The translations under genes were made by a program, and so were the position numbers. Below are positions 1-46,933 of a stretch of 64,000 nucleotides of DNA, one piece after another. Where the stretch lies: assembly GCF_047495875.1 (NCBI RefSeq), contig NC_092471.1, forward strand, positions 12,483,001-12,547,000, written 5' to 3'. This DNA is from Pithys albifrons albifrons. Taxonomy: Eukaryota; Chordata; Aves; Passeriformes; Thamnophilidae. Positions within the stretch are counted from its first letter, which is position 1. Every line of letters starts with the position of its first letter. The notes beneath the pieces were generated by a model. The model did not search any database and was not told the origin of the DNA. It saw nothing but the letters and a program-made list of their open reading frames with translations.

Positions 1-389
1 AGGTGGGCCCTCCTGCCCTCCTTCCCACCCTGGCTCAGGGGTGCCTGCTGGTCACTGTGCTGCCTTGTGCTTCTCCCTGTCTTGCTGGTCCAGGTGTTTT
101 GAGTCACACTGGGAAGTTCAGGTGTAATTTCACCACATGGAGTTTGCTCACAGCCAGTGGGACTCCTCCCCTTCCAAAGTTGTGTGGGAAGGTTCTGGAG
201 CCTGTTGAACTCTTCTGTACCAATTTAACTTGCTAAAATGTCTCCCTGAACAAGGTAATTTAGCAAAAGACTAAAGAAGTAAACCAACTACTACACTCCA
301 GGATTTTAGAAGTCTTGGAGCTGCAGTGAAGGAATGGAATGGTTCAGCTGGGCTCAGGAGGGGAGGTGCAGTATCAGTGAAGTTGGTTG

Positions 390-690
390 AGTTAGAACAG
401 AAGCATTTAGGTTGGAAAAAGCTTTAAGATCAAGCCAACCATTAACCCAGCACTGCTAAGCACACCACTAACCCATGTCCCCAAGTGCCACATCTGTGTC
501 TTTTAAATGCTGTCAGGCTTGGTGAATCCAACCACTTCTCTGGGCAGCCAGTTTCATGCTTGACAACCCCTTTGGTGAAGAAACTTTTTCCTAATATTTA
601 ATCTAAACCTTCCCTGGTGCAACTTGAGGCTGTTTCCTCTTGTTGTGTTGCTTATTTCATGGGAGAAGAGACTGACCTCCACCTGGTTCG
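390..690 (-). mobile_element. CR1 LINE fragment, 3' part, minus orientation
   Basis: The minus strand encodes the degenerate C-terminus of the CR1 reverse-transcriptase ORF. Signature pieces are [26 protein letters not shown] and KFLHQRG, which match the usual avian CR1 order. On the plus strand the end reads like the normal CR1 3' region (a GTTGGAAAAAGC block near 410 and a CCAACCACTTCTCTGGGCAGCC block near 530). It is 5'-truncated, as most CR1 copies are, and diverged. Boundaries are approximate. Confidence 0.8.
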
Positions 691-3065
691 TGACAGGCAC
701 AAAAGTCAAAGGATTCCCTCCCTCCCTGTGCCACTTTTTGAACGCTTTTAAAACTTGGTGTTCCATGTTGGGTTTACAGTGAACCACCACAAGGAACTGC
801 ATCCCCGTGGCTGAGAGAGAGGCTCCACAGAAGGGAAGGACAGGGCAGAAGGGGAGCAGAAAGGGAACAAATTTTGAAGAAATCATCATGGAACATCACA
901 TCCCTTACCTTCTATTCCTCATCTGTCTCCAGTATCTCTTGGGAACATGCATCAGCCAGAGCTCCTTCCATGTGCAGGATAGGGGAAAGAAGGAGAAAGC
1001 AGAATATACTTCATCTCTGTAGCAGTTATTTGTTATTTTCCCTGGCAGAGGCTGATTTTTCTTTTCCCCTCAGTGTTTCTTTTATAGAGAGTTACAATAT
1101 AGAGATGATTTCTTTGGTTGCTTTTATGCTTATTTATGCTGGAAGTAAAAAGAACAAAGCTCTGTTGCAGCTCTTGGGAGCTAATTGCTTTCTCTGCTGG
1201 GCTATTACGCACACAATCTATGTCAGGATAACTTGAAGCTGTTGCTCAGTCCCTGGTGATGAGATTTTGCAGTGCCAGGTACAGCTGAAAGGGCTGTGCT
1301 GGGCCTCATGGTAAAATGTGCCCCAACCCTTTGCCATGGCACTGGCAAGGGCTGGGGGCAGAACAGGAGTTGGGCTGCACAGCCAGGCCCAGCATTCCCA
1401 GTGTAAAATCTCACTGCAAAATGGGCTCATTGGATGTCCATGAGCAAGCTGGGCACAATTCCAGGAAAAGAATCCTTGTGCAGTGCTGCTGCCTGGCCTT
1501 CACAGGGACACTGGTTTGTATGTAGTAAGGGCTCTGAACAGAGCCCTCTGATTTTCACTACTGTGGGCACTCCAGAAGAAACAAGGAGCAAAGAAATTCA
1601 TTGCTCCTGCTGCCAGAGTGGCTGCATTTCCTTCCACATGTACCCATAAACCATTAACTATAATAAACTTGTTTACTGATGGCTTTGTTTTTGCAGCCTT
1701 AGAGTAAGCAGTGAGCCCATAACATTTCTGCACCCTCTCCCTTGTGCCACAGCTTGAGCTGTCCAGGACCCCTACAGTGCTATTTTAACAAGGATTCAGA
1801 CACTGTACAGTGAGCTGTATCTATTTGTTTAATTTCTTCCTATTTAAGCACCATAGCATTTGCATCTTGTTTCTTTTGAAGGGTGAAAATGAACCATGCA
1901 TGTATAAACTGATGAACAGCCACTCTATGAACATGCACCTGGAGCTGGTTTTGGTTCAGCTTCTTACAGTTCAAAGATGCTGCTTTTACGCAAAGCCTCT
2001 GTGTGTTTGAGCAGCTGAACGTGGGAGACAGGAAAAGTCAGTCCATTTGCAAAACTTGAGGTGAGAGGGTACCTAAATGTAGATCTCTGGTTTTGGCCAC
2101 CATCAGGGTTTTGATATTTGTGTATATTTGGTATCATTTTGTAAAGCCCAAATGTATTTTTCTTTCAGAAATGGTTTTTGCAGCTGTTAAATGACTGTAC
2201 TTTTATGGTCCAAGTCTTGCATCTGAACAAGAAGCATTTGTTTTCTATGCATCCATAGCTAATGGAAAATAGAGTTGTGCTGTTTTCAAGTGTTGCAGTT
2301 ATTTCACTCAAGGTGGATTTTTAGGAATTAAATTAGTCCTGATTGTTAACAAAGCTCTGAAAAGGCCAAAAGCCAGGAAAAGGGCCTGTGTTGGCCCAGG
2401 TAGGAGGTGCAAGGTTTCTGCAGGCAGACAGGTCAGCTTTGATGTTTTCAGTTTTACAGTGACAAGACTTAAAATCTGTTGATTTTTGTGATCTCGTACT
2501 CTCAGTGATATTGCTGTAAATCTGTCTTGCAGCTGTTGGTGTAACTTAGTCAAAGCCAAGCTGTTTTATAAATAATTTTATTTTTCTTCAGGGTCAATTT
2601 TGTACTTTTTTAAATTATTTCTGCATTTACTGAGTCATTATCCCAATGCTGCAGAGGATGCAGCAGGCAGAGCACTGAGCATTCCCTGCTCTCCCCATCC
2701 AGGCTGTGCTGGGAAGCTGGAGCTGGGCTGGAACATCCAGGGGGCTCTGGAAACTTGCAGGTCTGGTTACCCCACCTCTGGTTCCAGCATTGAGTTATCC
2801 ACGCACAGAATGATCTGACAGCAGCAAGGATGGACGTGGATGGGCTTACCTGCCACATATGCTGTTAGTTCTGAATAATTTGTAAGTGTTTAAATTTTGT
2901 AAACTTTTTAATGTGCTAAACCTTGGTTATGAGGTAACATTTACAATTACGGGGTAATTTGTGTACTTGTTTTTGTATTTTGGTCTGATGATGGGGGTTT
3001 TTTTGTTGTTGTGCCCTAAGTACAGATCATTGGACAAATAGTTGTTAAACCTTTGAATTAAAACA

Positions 3066-3071
3066 AATAAA
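3066..3071 (+). terminator. Candidate poly(A) signal of the plus-strand neighbour
   Basis: A canonical AATAAA lies in an AT-rich context, followed after about 25 bases by a T-rich stretch (ACAGTTTTGTTATCC) that could be the downstream element. Cleavage would fall near 3085-3095. Other plus-strand AATAAA motifs exist at 1662 and 3740, so the choice is uncertain. Confidence 0.35.
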
Positions 3072-3090
3072 TGCATTTTAATGGATACTG

Positions 3091-5200
3091 GACAGTTTTG
3101 TTATCCTTTTAATTCTGCCAGGCCTGGAGTTTGTCTTGCTTAGGACTTTTTACAATTAGGTAAGAAAACCAAAATTGCCTTTCCACTTAGTTTGTAACAT
3201 AAACAGTCAAGAGTCATAAAGGCACTTAATATTAGCTAATTATAAATCAGGAAAAAATACAGAGGCTCCTGTCTGAAACAGTCTGTAGTGCCTGATGGCA
3301 TCTGCCTTGCATGCAGCATTTCCAGGGAGAACAGTGGTCACTGCGATTTCTGAGAGTTTTCAGCAGTTCAGTGTGACCTGTGCCTGTTTCCTGTCAGTCA
3401 ACATCAGCCTGAGTTTACTGGCAGGGCTCACAGTAGGGCATAAATCCTTTAATCACTGTTTAAATATTACCTGTCCTTGTCTTTCAGGTAAAGAGCTCAG
3501 GAAAGAGTGTCACAGTAGCATGAGGTTTTCTCCACCCTTCCTCCCCTGTTCCTATCCCAGCCCTGGCACAGTCTTACAGTTCTCATTTCATGGCACTTTA
3601 GTAGAAGATGGGAGAACATGAAGACAAGTTTCCAGCTCCAAACTTTGCTCAGAAAGCTGCTGTAGTAGCTGCAGTGCTGCAGTGCTGTGCTTGGACAGTC
3701 AAGAGGTGATGGCAAAGTAGTTTTAGTGCTTCTGTCTGTAATAAATATTACTGCAGTCTAGTTAAATGTATTCTTCTGACCCAGGATAGCTCAGACAAGC
3801 AAGTTATTTCCTTGTGTGAGGTTCCTGGCAAATACTGTTCCTAAAAAATCATACTGAATATGCCCACCTATATTATTGTATATGCATCTTAGAGGTTTCA
3901 ACCTTTCAGGCAGCTGGGGAACAGAATCAATTTTTCAGCTTGATTTCTCTGGAACAGTATAAACCCTGATACAGCAGCTTAAGTAGAAATCCAGTGTGGT
4001 GCTGAGGTCAACCAAGAAAGCCATTTCCCTTTTCAGGCACTGCTAATTAGTTGCAGCAGCTCTCTATAACTAATTGGAAATCAGCCTTTCATTGTTTAAT
4101 ACCAACCACCACGTAAGAATAAGCAAGTTTCCACATCTGAACCAGCCTCAATGTTACTCTGTTAGATCATTTTTATACCGTGGTAACCACAGAGCTGGCA
4201 AAAGGAGCAAGAAGGGTGTGAAACTCTGGGTAAGCAGAGATAACTGGCTCTATACTTCAATGGCCTGAGGGAGGTTTTATGCAGTTCAGACTAATGATAC
4301 CAAATCTGTGAGATACTAAAGCAGTGATGGAAGCTATTTACTAGGGCAGGTTTCCTTTCAGAGGTTTTTTTAGTCTCTAATCAAGGCTTCAGAGCCAGTG
4401 GAGTAATGGCTGCATCAGTCTTCAGTATCCAAAGGTTACAGGAATCCCATTGGTTTGTTTTCAAAGACTTTGCATCCACAGGCAGCAGAGCTATGAATAT
4501 TTCATTAGTCAAAGGCAAACAAACCCTTCTAAAATCAGACCCGAGTTCCAGGGAGATGGAATGCTTTGTCTCAGGAATTATCCTACAAAGGACTCAGTAG
4601 AAAGTGTCTCTCAGTGCACCAAGAATTTGGCTCAAGGAACAAAGTTCTCCAACTGGCTTTTGCCTCTCAGGGTGCTTTGTTTTGCCATCAGCTGGACTGT
4701 GGCTTCAACAGAGATTCTTTGTTACACATTTTGCAGCAATATTCTGTTGAACAATCTGGCTATAAGTGGTGTAGGCAATGTCTTGGTTACACCAGAGTAA
4801 CTGGTTCTGCAAGGAAGTTTTGCTTAAAAAAAAACAGAAACCACGTCCCTGGCTCCCAGGAAGGAGCTCAGGTCTACACAGAATTCCATGTGTAAAGTTC
4901 AACATAAAAAGTATAAAACTGAACTGGTAATTGATACAAATATTGATAAATATACTGATATAAATGATATGTGATGTAACTAATTTAAATGATTTAACTT
5001 GGAGTGTCGAGTGACTCACTTCTGCATTATACTGAAAGCTGCACATACCTGTCCCCGGTCTGTTCCCACAGCAGAAAGTAGGGAAAGACAGTTAATATCC
5101 CAGGAAAACATTTCTAACACACCACCAGCCTTTGATGTTCACACCAGGTACAAATGTTTAAATAAAAACAGTGACCAAACCACACAATTAAGCAGAAAAA
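3091..5200. other. Gap between two convergent gene ends; nothing recognised
   Basis: About 2.1 kb between the putative plus-strand transcript end and the AMMECR1 poly(A) site. I see no exon, RNA gene or repeat family here. The longest open frames (for example 3295-3621 and 4450-4800) have no recognisable domains and no splice-supported continuation. Confidence 0.5.
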
Positions 5201-5232
5201 CATAAATTGTGATTCTTTTTCCTTATTTTATT
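5173..5232 (-). terminator. AMMECR1: AMMECR1 poly(A) signal and downstream GU-rich element
   Basis: On the minus strand AATAAA is at 5232-5227. About 20-25 bases further on is a plausible CA cleavage site (near 5207-5212). A GU-rich block, TTGTGTGGTTTGGTC, follows at 5187-5173. The three parts in the right order and spacing make this the best candidate for the distal end of AMMECR1 mRNA. Other minus-strand AATAAA motifs at about 5813, 5993 and 7378 could give shorter forms. Confidence 0.6.
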
Positions 5233-6303
5233 GGGTAAATGATTTAAAAGGTAATAACAATAGTGTTAAAACTACTACAATATCTTTCCACAGCCATATC
5301 TCACAGACCCACAGATAACCTTCTAACATTTTTTTTGTCATTTTCCTCATTTTTCTCTTTTTAAGCTGTACTTATATTAAATGCCCATTTCAACAGTTTC
5401 TTCACACTAATAGCAATTAAATGTGGAAGGGAGGAGGATCTAGTTATAAAGGAAGGGGGTTCAGGTAATCTGTGATATTATTGTAATCAATCAAGTTGCT
5501 AAGGAAGGAAGGAAAAGACTGAGCCGTACAAGCTACTCCAGGTAGCTCTCAGCCCACTGTGTGTCACCATGGCATTGAAGATAACTCAAGATGCTGGTGA
5601 ACAATTTAAAGTAATTTCTTTTTTTTTTTGTAACATATAAAACAGTAAAATAACTTAGAAACTAGATCCAAATATCTTGAAAAGAATCAACTTTGATATA
5701 CAAAAACAGTCATAAGTTGTTACAAAAGTTTCAAACAAAAGTTTTGTTTTCTCAGTGCGTTTATGTACCAGCACAATTACTGGGTCCAGAGCAAAGAAAG
5801 AGGTTTTTCTTTTTTATTTTTACTTTAACAGTAATAAAAAAACGAGGAAAACATATCTTTGTATATAAAGAATCATTGCTGGTCTTAAGAATAAATGTAA
5901 CCAGAAACCCTTAAATCTGAGAGGCACACTTTGGGTTTCTTTTTTTTTTTTTTTTTTTTACTTTTTCTTAACATAAAAGGAAAGTCACCAGTTTATTTAA
6001 ATGGAGGAGATATTCAGACTCCCCAAATAAACTTAATTCAATTAACATCACTAGCAAAAATCAGTTAGAAACTGTACAAAAATAAAAAAGTTAACACATT
6101 TAATCCTGCAGGGATTTTGTAAGGACTGGAAGGCAGGCTTTAGGAGCAGCATTTGGGCATGGCTGGAGGCTTCTTTGGTTCGATCTAACACACATAAGAG
6201 ATGTAACCTACTCCAGACAACAGTTTTAAAAACCCGCACATTTGAAGACAAGTAGAGGTGCGTACACAAATGCAGGTGTGCAGTGCTGGGCCCCTCGCTG
6301 GCT

Positions 6304-6532
6304 GAGCTCAGACCAGGCTGTGCCCCTTGGCTCCAGAGCGCTCTGAGCTCAGACCAGGCTGTGCCCCTTGGCTCCAGAGCGCTCTGAGCTCAGACCGGGC
6401 TGTGCCCCTCGGCTCCAGAGCGCTCTGAGCTCAGACCGGGCTGTGCCCCTTGGCTCCAGAGCGCTCTGAGCTCAGACCGGGCTGTGCCCCTCAGCTCCAG
6501 AGTGCCCTGAGCTCAGATCGGGCTGTGCCCTC
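6304..6532. repeat. 41-bp minisatellite, about 5.5 units, in the AMMECR1 3' UTR
   Basis: GAGCTCAGA recurs at 6304, 6345, 6386, 6427, 6468 and 6509, exactly 41 bp apart each time. Each unit also has a GGCTGTGCCCC core and a CTCCAGAGCGCTCT end. The first four full units differ at only one or two positions; the last copies carry more changes (AGTGCCC for AGCGCTC, CAGATCG for CAGACCG). The array is GC-rich with CpGs, in contrast to the AT-rich DNA around it. GAGCTC and AGCGCT are palindromes, so each unit could fold locally. Confidence 0.95.
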
Positions 6533-8140
6533 CCTGCCATCCCACTGGGATGGTATCAGAGCTGTGGCCGCAGTGGGAAGGCCACAGGAAGCATCACTAA
6601 GTAACAGCTTCATGTCAAGTCTATGGTTTGGTTGTCTATCTCAGTTTACAGAACAGGGTTTTTAGGAACGTTAAGCAAGAGAGTGAAAAGCCCCCAACAA
6701 TCTCTTTTATAATAATGGAATAAGGCAAACTGAGTAGTGCTCATAAAAAAATCCGCATTTCAACTTAACAAACAGTGAAATAATCTACTTGGTTGTACCT
6801 TCCTTACCTTCTACAAAGTATCCCAAACAAAAAACAAATTTGTAGCTAACCCCAACAATACAACTAAAAGGTACTTAAAGATAAGTACAAGGGAATGACA
6901 TTTGTGAGAGCAATTGTTGGTCAGCTTTACACAAACAGACCTATTCTGTGCCAGTGCACGTCACAGTGAGCTGCATGTTTGGTACAAAGAAACCCACAAT
7001 TACACAGAAACAATCTGCAGCATTTCAGCACTGTGTGCTGAGGAGGTAGGTGCCCTAGAAACACTGTAGGTAGACTGATTATTCCAATTTTTAAGAAAAA
7101 TATCATACAATCTGATTGACCACAGACTCTGTAACAGTTTTTTAATTAGTGATACAAAACTCTGGTCCAGAAGGGTCTGGCATGAGCTTGGTTCAAAAGC
7201 ACACCATTACAGTTTGTGTAACACCCTTTAACTATATTTTTAAGCAACAGCTACTAAGAGATAGACAAAAATGCATTGTGCATTATGCTGTGTACAAAAA
7301 GGAGACAAAACTATCCTTTTCTCCCCCAAGCCATGGTGGGAAGTATTGCTGACCTTGTCCTTAAAAGCCTGCAGGATTGTTTATTCATCAGTATATCATT
7401 ATTACACTGGTAAGAAATTCTGTATAACATCTGCATATATCGAAGATTTTTTAAAAAATCTGATATGATTTTAGATCCGCATGACCAGTCACGTGACCTT
7501 CTTGAGGTTGATTAGCACCTTTCAATACATATATATTTTTATATATAATAGATCTTTTTAAAAAACTTCTAACAATGAGCTCATGCAGAAGCACGAGCGA
7601 GCTGTAACGAGATGACAGATAAAGATGGGGTTGGATGACTTTTTTTTGCAGCAGAATGATTCAGTTTGTGCTCAGGTTCCCTATAAGGGCAAGAAAGAAA
7701 ACCAACACAAGTCTATCAGGTAGCCACTTGATCGCATTTCCACTTGAAGACTAATTTGTCTAAAAGTGTTCCCCAAGTAGAAACAAGACAACAGTATCAT
7801 CCAAAATAGCCTCTGTATAAACATCTACTCATTTTTGCAGCTTCTGGCTGGCATCTCTTGGCTTCTGAAATTTCAGGCCCTCCACTTATAAATTAAGGCA
7901 TCGCAACTGAAAATGGTAATATTTGGACATAGATGCTGTGGATGAAGGAATACCAAAGACCTTCTACAAGGACCTCCAATAGAAATTAAGTGGCTAGAAC
8001 TTAATCTGAGCTAACCTCAGATAAGGGATGAGCATAATTTATCCTTATCTGGTTTTGAAACATTTTTACAGTTACTCCAATTTTTTTTTAAACAGCTGAA
8101 TTTTAATACATTTTATCTACTTGAATTTTATATATCTATG

Positions 8141-8148
8141 TATTTACA
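8141..8148 (-). promoter_or_regulatory. Pumilio response element motif in the 3' UTR
   Basis: The minus strand reads TGTAAATA, an exact match to the established PUM1/PUM2 consensus TGTANATA, inside an AU-rich part of the AMMECR1 3' UTR. One 8-mer of this kind is not rare by chance in 4.5 kb of AT-rich DNA, so function is unproven. Confidence 0.35.
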
Positions 8149-8562
8149 AACATTCATTATTCAAAATAACTGGGATTTCTGCTTACTGTGGTTTACTCAC
8201 ACATCTTAGGAAGGTCTTTTCTGTAACTGATGGCCTGTGCTGTCCCCTAGAACACGCACTGAGCTGCAACAGGCAGCAGTGGGAGTTCTGCAGGCACAGG
8301 AGGAAGGAGTGAGCTCCTGCCATCGACTGGGCTTGCAAATATACCACACATACCTTTTACTAAATCCTACTTTTACAGCAGGAAAAAGTTCCAATCCGTT
8401 TTCTTTCTTCTGCCACGTGGAGGGGTATCAGAATTACTACACAGTACTTACAGCTCTCAAGCACTATTCCTGCAATAGATGAAAACATGTAACATTATGG
8501 CATACTTGTCCTAGCTCTCTCACAAGAGTCTTTTTTCTTTTCTCAAAAAATCGTGAACTTGA

Positions 8563-8602
8563 TTGAACTTGAAAAAAACTTGAAAAAACTCAACAAGTTC
8601 AA
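8563..8602 (-). repeat. Perfect 9-bp inverted repeat with A/T loop in the 3' UTR
   Basis: TTGAACTTG at 8563-8571 is the exact reverse complement of CAAGTTCAA at 8594-8602, with a 22-base loop. Further partial copies of the AACTTGA word lie next to it (around 8555 and 8577). The mRNA could form a small hairpin here, or the words may simply be local duplications. Confidence 0.5.
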
Positions 8603-9701
8603 GTGCAGATGAAAAAAATAAAATGAAGATTTTTCTTTTCCAAAATAAGTTCGCTATTGAAAAAAAAAATCTCACTTTAAAAAAGAAAAAATGTTCAAAA
8701 CCCTGATACCAGAGCAGCCTCAACAGGGTTTGCTAGAACATCTGGAGTATTTGCTATATGTTTGCTATGAATTTTATATATAATATAAAGTTATGTTATA
8801 GTCAAAGGCACTAAAATCTAAATCCATTTTCTTCCTAATATGACATCTGCTACTCACCAACCTGTTTTTAGAAAACAAATGTCACTCTTAATTTGAGACA
8901 TCAGAAAGGCATCGTCTCATTACAAATGCATTATATTGACGAGTCTTGACAGGGCTGGGTTGCCTGTGATTCCCAGCACAGAGTGGGAGACAAAGGGATC
9001 TGGGAGCCTGCTGGATTATGTCATGCCCTATCAATTAGGCCACTTGATTCTGCAAATGCTACCATGTTAACATCACCTCTCGCTGTACACGTAATCGCTT
9101 CTCTTCATCCGAAACAAGCATTCTGTGTGCCAGCCTTGGCGTTCCGGCTGTGTGTGCTGGATCTGAAGATCATGTCTATAGCTACATGGAATCTTTACTG
9201 TGAGGGTGAGATATTGTACACACAATGTTATTAAGAATCTTATGAAAATGCAATTCATTGTCTGCTTTAATACCTGAATCTGATATGTTTCATTCCCTGT
9301 CACACCTATTAATGCAAAAGCCATGAATGCCTTTTTGCTTAGCAAAGCATCCCTAACTGCAATCCTGAAACTCTTCCTTCCATCCACAGTCACAGAAAGC
9401 CTTGATTGATATAATTCAATGTTAATGAAGTAGAAATTTAAATTTTCGTAAAAAACCCAAGGGTATATGCTGCAAAAAAATCTGCAGTGAATCAATAATA
9501 AAAAAGTATGGGATCTTTGTAGTAACGCAGTTTTCCCTCCCGTTGCCACGATGAGCTGAACCAACTAAGGAGCCTCAACATGGCAACGGAAACTATCATC
9601 ATAAAATGGTACAGTAATAGAGATAGCTAGACCAAGAAGGGGCAGGGTCTCCTGGGAAGAGGTCTGCAGAGAGGTCCAGTGACTGGTCATGCGGCTCAGT
9701 G

Positions 9702-45162
<35,461 letters not shown>

Positions 45163-46794
45163 TCAGGCAATGGGGGGCCAAATCTCTACAGTAACTGTAT
45201 CTGAGCAGGGCAGAGCTTTTAGAAATGGCCTTTGTGATTCTTTTGACTGTTCTAGAAACAGTTTCTATTGTATCATGTGACATAATAGAAAATAAGATTA
45301 CTGGAATAGTTTATGGGCAGAATGAAGCCTCTTGGTAACAGATCTGACACGGTCAGTGTCCCTCACTGTTACCATTAACCTCCTCCTGTGAAAGGGAAAA
45401 GTCTCACCTTAGAGACCTGCATTTAAGGAACCCTTTATGGAAGGGAAAAATGTCCCTGTCACATCAGCCCAACCCTCCTCCTGAACACAAATATTGTTGT
45501 CCTTAACATGGCTGGCAAGAAACAGAAATCCTTGGAAGACAGCAAAATTTAGGAATACTCTTTAAACTTAAAGAACTGCCTGAGGAAAGAGTTTTTTCTC
45601 CATGAATCCCAAATTAGTATTTAACAGTCTCAGAAATGACCAAGAGTGGAGCAAAATCTCTTGGTAAGTTGAACATGAACATTATATGAGCATGACAGTT
45701 AAAAAGAAATACTAAAACCCAGCCAATCTATACACTAAGTTAACCAGAAGGAGACAAGGCATAAACTTTTGGGGGACCAAAGTTCTCCTTGCAGTTCTAG
45801 AGCATCACATCACGTAAGCAACAAAAAACTACATTAAGTGGAATTTCTGATGGGAGTGCACATGGCTCCTGGATACCAGCTCTAACGAAGATTTCTAATA
45901 CTGAGATGAACAGGGATGTTTAGAAAAGTATGTAAAATTTACTCTTTTTCCAGAAAGGTGACAAATCAAAATATTATACAAGCAATAGCACAATTTCCCT
46001 CACTTAAAAAACAGAAATAACAATTTTTAAAAAGGCATTTCAGTTAAAGAACTTGACAGAGTGTTCTTGGTCACAAACAGGTTCACATTTCTGAAGAACA
46101 AACAACCCAAAATACAGAGCACCTCCTTTTTAAATCCAAAAGCAAATTTGGTGTTTATTTTTGTGGAAAGTCATGGGCCATTCAAGCATAAATGTATGTA
46201 ATTCTTGACAAGAAAACTACAGCCCTGCTGCACTAAACCTGTTGGGAGCAGGGTGTGTGTCTGACATTTGCAGCACCTGTGGCCACCACACACACATTCA
46301 AGGATGCTCAGCTGACTTATCTTCAAAGCTGTTTGCTCAGGCACTGCTCTTCAGCATCATACATGTGTGCAAACTCCTGGTTTTCCTCACAGCTGTTTCC
46401 TGCAGACTCTCCTTCCTACAGGGCACAGCCATCGCTATGAACACCAAGAGGTCTAACATGAGGTGACCACCTCAGGCCAGCACAGGAGAAGCAGGAAGTG
46501 ACAAAACAAACACAAATATCACAGGTGCCTGTAAGGAAGGGAGCAGATACAGAAGCACAGATAGAGTCAAAAATTCACACAAGTCAAGTTGGCTGCATCA
46601 AAAACTAAGAATCATCTTCTGTTACTACTATCAGCTGCAAACACTGAGTAGATTTACAACAGTGCACTGTAATATTGACAATGCTGTGCTGAAGGACAAC
46701 CTCTGGTAACTGTCTTGTCTGACTCCTCATCTGAACAATCCGTAAAAACATAATCTGCAAGTTTTTCTACTTTGTGAAACAGAACTTGACCCTG

Positions 46795-46933
46795 AGATTG
46801 GCTCAGTTGGTTAAAACTTGGTTGTAATAATGCCAAGATTATGGGTTCAATCCCCTGTGTGGGCCATTGACTTAAGCTGGACTTGATGATACTTGTGGGT
46901 CCCTTCCAAATCAGAATAGTCTGTGATTCTGTG
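46795..46933 (+). mobile_element. TguSINE1-like SINE, second copy
   Basis: Same architecture as the copy at 23275: GCTCAGTTGGTTAAAACTTG head from 46801, GTAATAATGCC anticodon region, B box GGGTTCAATCC at 46843-46853, GTGTGGGCCATTG acceptor-stem relic, then the CR1-like tail GGACTTGATGATACTTGTGG ending in GTGATTCTGTG. The two copies share derived changes from tRNA-Ile (TTAAAACTTGGTTG), showing one family. Inactive, in intron 1. Confidence 0.85.

Larger units (their letters stand above)
1..3090 (+). other. Probable 3' UTR / downstream region of TMEM164 (inferred by synteny)
   Basis: No coding exon is visible here; the open frames are short and show no recognisable protein. The sequence is moderately AT-rich, is interrupted by a minus-strand CR1 fragment at about 390-690, and ends in an AT-rich stretch with a plus-strand AATAAA at 3066-3071, which looks like the end of a long vertebrate 3' UTR. 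Established knowledge: in human Xq23, TMEM164 lies on the opposite strand and tail-to-tail with AMMECR1, the gene that follows here. The assignment to TMEM164 is inference from that gene order alone. An earlier AATAAA at 1662-1667, followed by T/G-rich sequence, could be an alternative end. The stretch could equally be plain intergenic DNA. Confidence 0.35.
5207..9701 (-). other. AMMECR1: AMMECR1 3' untranslated region
   Basis: The sequence runs from just after the AMMECR1 stop codon at 9704-9702 to the poly(A) signal at 5232-5227, about 4.5 kb without a splice-supported coding exon. It is AT-rich with several homopolymer tracts. One is a roughly 21-base plus-strand T run near 5938-5959, read as A in the mRNA. 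It contains a 41-bp minisatellite (6304-6532), a TGTAAATA Pumilio motif (8148-8141), a let-7-type CTACCTC heptamer (7049-7043) and a 9-bp inverted repeat (8563-8602). A long 3' UTR is expected for this gene from mammals. Its exact end is inferred. Confidence 0.65.

Noticed and set aside
6450..6665. 71-residue plus-strand open frame
   Set aside because: It is a translation of the minisatellite units and adjacent UTR on the wrong strand.
9073..9564. 163-residue minus-strand open frame
   Set aside because: It lies within the AMMECR1 3' UTR downstream of the stop, has no recognisable domain, and its composition looks like translated AT-rich UTR.
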